25,806 nt of DNA from UBA11663 sp049616325 (GTDB taxonomy: Bacteria > Bacteroidota > Bacteroidia > Flavobacteriales_D > Sanyastnellaceae): positions 1 through 25,806 of the forward strand of contig JBMZHG010000029.1 of NCBI GenBank assembly GCA_049616325.1. Direction: 5' to 3'. The stretch's first letter is position 1. Each line of letters begins with the position of its first letter. Under the pieces are notes generated by a model, which saw nothing but the letters and a program-made list of their open reading frames with translations, did no database searches and had not been told where the DNA came from. The position numbers were made by a program, and so were the translations under genes. Positions 25,095-25,806 of this stretch are shown piece by piece.

Positions 25095-25806
25095 ATGAGA
25101 TACCAACCATTGCACTCTTCACTTCGTTCATTGGCGCTGCATGCATGCATCGTCCTGTTGGGATTGGGATGGAGTGCCCACGTTTGGGCCCAAAACAACG
25201 TCACCGTCCACGTGGAGGGCCTCGCCAACGACACGGTCTACCTTGCCAATTACTACGGCGCCAAGCTTTTTTACAACGACACCGCAGTGACTGACGAAAA
25301 GGGCACGGTGGTTTTTGAAGGCAAGCCTTTCGAGGAAGGTGGGAAATACGCCTTGGTTGTCCCCGGCCCCAAATTTTTCGAGTTCCTCATGGTCAGCGAA
25401 CCCATGGAATTCAAAACCACGGCAAGCAACCCCAGCGGCGACCTCGAAGTGCTTCAGAGCAAAGAAAACGACGTCTTCTACAGCTACCTGAGTTTCATCA
25501 AAGACAAAAGAAGCGAACGCGCACCCTTCGACCGCGTCCTCCAAGACAGTTCCGCCACGGCCGACGCGGTAGCAGAAGCGCGAGCAGGAATTCAAAAGCT
25601 GACCGACCAAGTCAATGAATACCAGTACTACCTGACCAACGACCCCCGAAACTTTCTCTTTGGCAAGTACCTGAAGATGGTGACGGAGCCTCAAGTCCCT
25701 GACGCGCCCGCCAAAGTGGAAGACAAAGCCATGTGGCAATACATGTGGTACCGCGAACACTACTGGGATCGCTTGGATTTCGAGGACCCGCGTTTGGTTC
25801 GTGACG
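25095..25806 (+). CDS. Exported DUF4369/DUF5106-type protein, probably TlpA-like thiol-disulfide oxidoreductase (N-terminal part)
   Basis: The frame opens at ATG 25095 and runs to the window edge without a stop, so only 237 residues are visible. An unusually long signal peptide (SLALHACIVLLGLGWSAHVWAQ) leads to a DUF4369-like domain (VTVHVEGLANDTVYLANYYG ... DTAVTDEKGTVVFEG, about residues 36-110), a helical linker, and a region like DUF5106 (NDPRNFLFGKYLKMV ... MWYREHYWDRLDFEDPRL, about 180-237). In Bacteroidota this order is usually followed by a thioredoxin-like domain with CxxC that would act in periplasmic thiol chemistry; that part, if present, is outside the window. It is divergent from the fusion gene and has a good promoter. 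Confidence 0.85.
   Translation, partial: MRYQPLHSSLRSLALHACIVLLGLGWSAHVWAQNNVTVHVEGLANDTVYLANYYGAKLFYNDTAVTDEKGTVVFEGKPFEEGGKYALVVPGPKFFEFLMVSEPMEFKTTASNPSGDLEVLQSKENDVFYSYLSFIKDKRSERAPFDRVLQDSSATADAVAEARAGIQKLTDQVNEYQYYLTNDPRNFLFGKYLKMVTEPQVPDAPAKVEDKAMWQYMWYREHYWDRLDFEDPRLVRD

Noticed and set aside
1..25806. CRISPR arrays, IS elements, tRNA or rRNA genes, defence systems
   Set aside because: No regularly spaced repeats, transposase motifs, terminal inverted repeats or tRNA-like folds were noticed by eye on either strand.

Overview
The window looks like a chromosomal contig of a fairly GC-rich member of the Bacteroidota. The evidence is two exported proteins with type IX secretion (T9SS) type A sorting domains, one copy of the CTDxxAxNYNxxAxxxDGTC repeat typical of this phylum, a thioredoxin-family lipoprotein-style gene of the DUF4369/DUF5106 kind, a GH92 mannosidase, the tpiA-prmA pair, TAnnTTTG-type promoter boxes, and an almost complete lack of Shine-Dalgarno sequences. 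A Flavobacteriales-like lineage is likely, but the genus cannot be told from this sequence. Coding density is very high and no tRNA, rRNA, CRISPR array, IS element or phage gene was seen. There are two 10-N scaffold gaps, one inside recQ and one downstream of a T9SS gene.

Layout. 1-3095 (minus): tpiA, prmA, then the N-terminal part of a large exported protein of unknown function. 3153-6252 (plus): recQ (broken only by the N gap) and an RlmI-type rRNA methyltransferase. 6255-9443 (minus): a T9SS-sorted protein, a terminator, then a PhoD-type phosphatase coupled to pdxH. 9729-17950 (plus): a tight five-gene run of paaZ, an S41 peptidase-like protein, a small exported His/Cys-motif protein, a GH92 lipoprotein and a class III aminotransferase; two of its junctions are 4-nt stop/start overlaps. 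17993-20818 (minus): an M14 carboxypeptidase-like protein and an HSL-type alpha/beta hydrolase. 20891-21469 (plus) yqgE, facing 21462-22286 (minus), a DUF2797 protein. 22366-23274 (plus): a second T9SS-sorted protein with a terminator. 23354-25006 (minus): a fusion of a Rossmann/NAD-epimerase-like domain and an alpha/beta hydrolase. 25095 to the end (plus): the start of a DUF4369/DUF5106 protein.

The content is mostly housekeeping (glycolysis, ribosome modification, vitamin B6, DNA repair) mixed with envelope hydrolases (GH92, M14, S41, PhoD, two esterase-like hydrolases) that suit an organism feeding on proteins, glycans and organic phosphate. No defence system or obviously new multi-gene machine was found. 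The most unusual items are the epimerase-hydrolase fusion, the small exported HFGxHNRxxCxxC protein embedded by overlapping stop/start codons between an S41 protein and a GH92 lipoprotein, a DUF2797 protein that has lost most of its zinc-knuckle cysteines, a paired 21-bp-spaced direct repeat between divergent promoters, and a duplicated 18-mer flanking a scaffold gap that suggests the gap region is misjoined.
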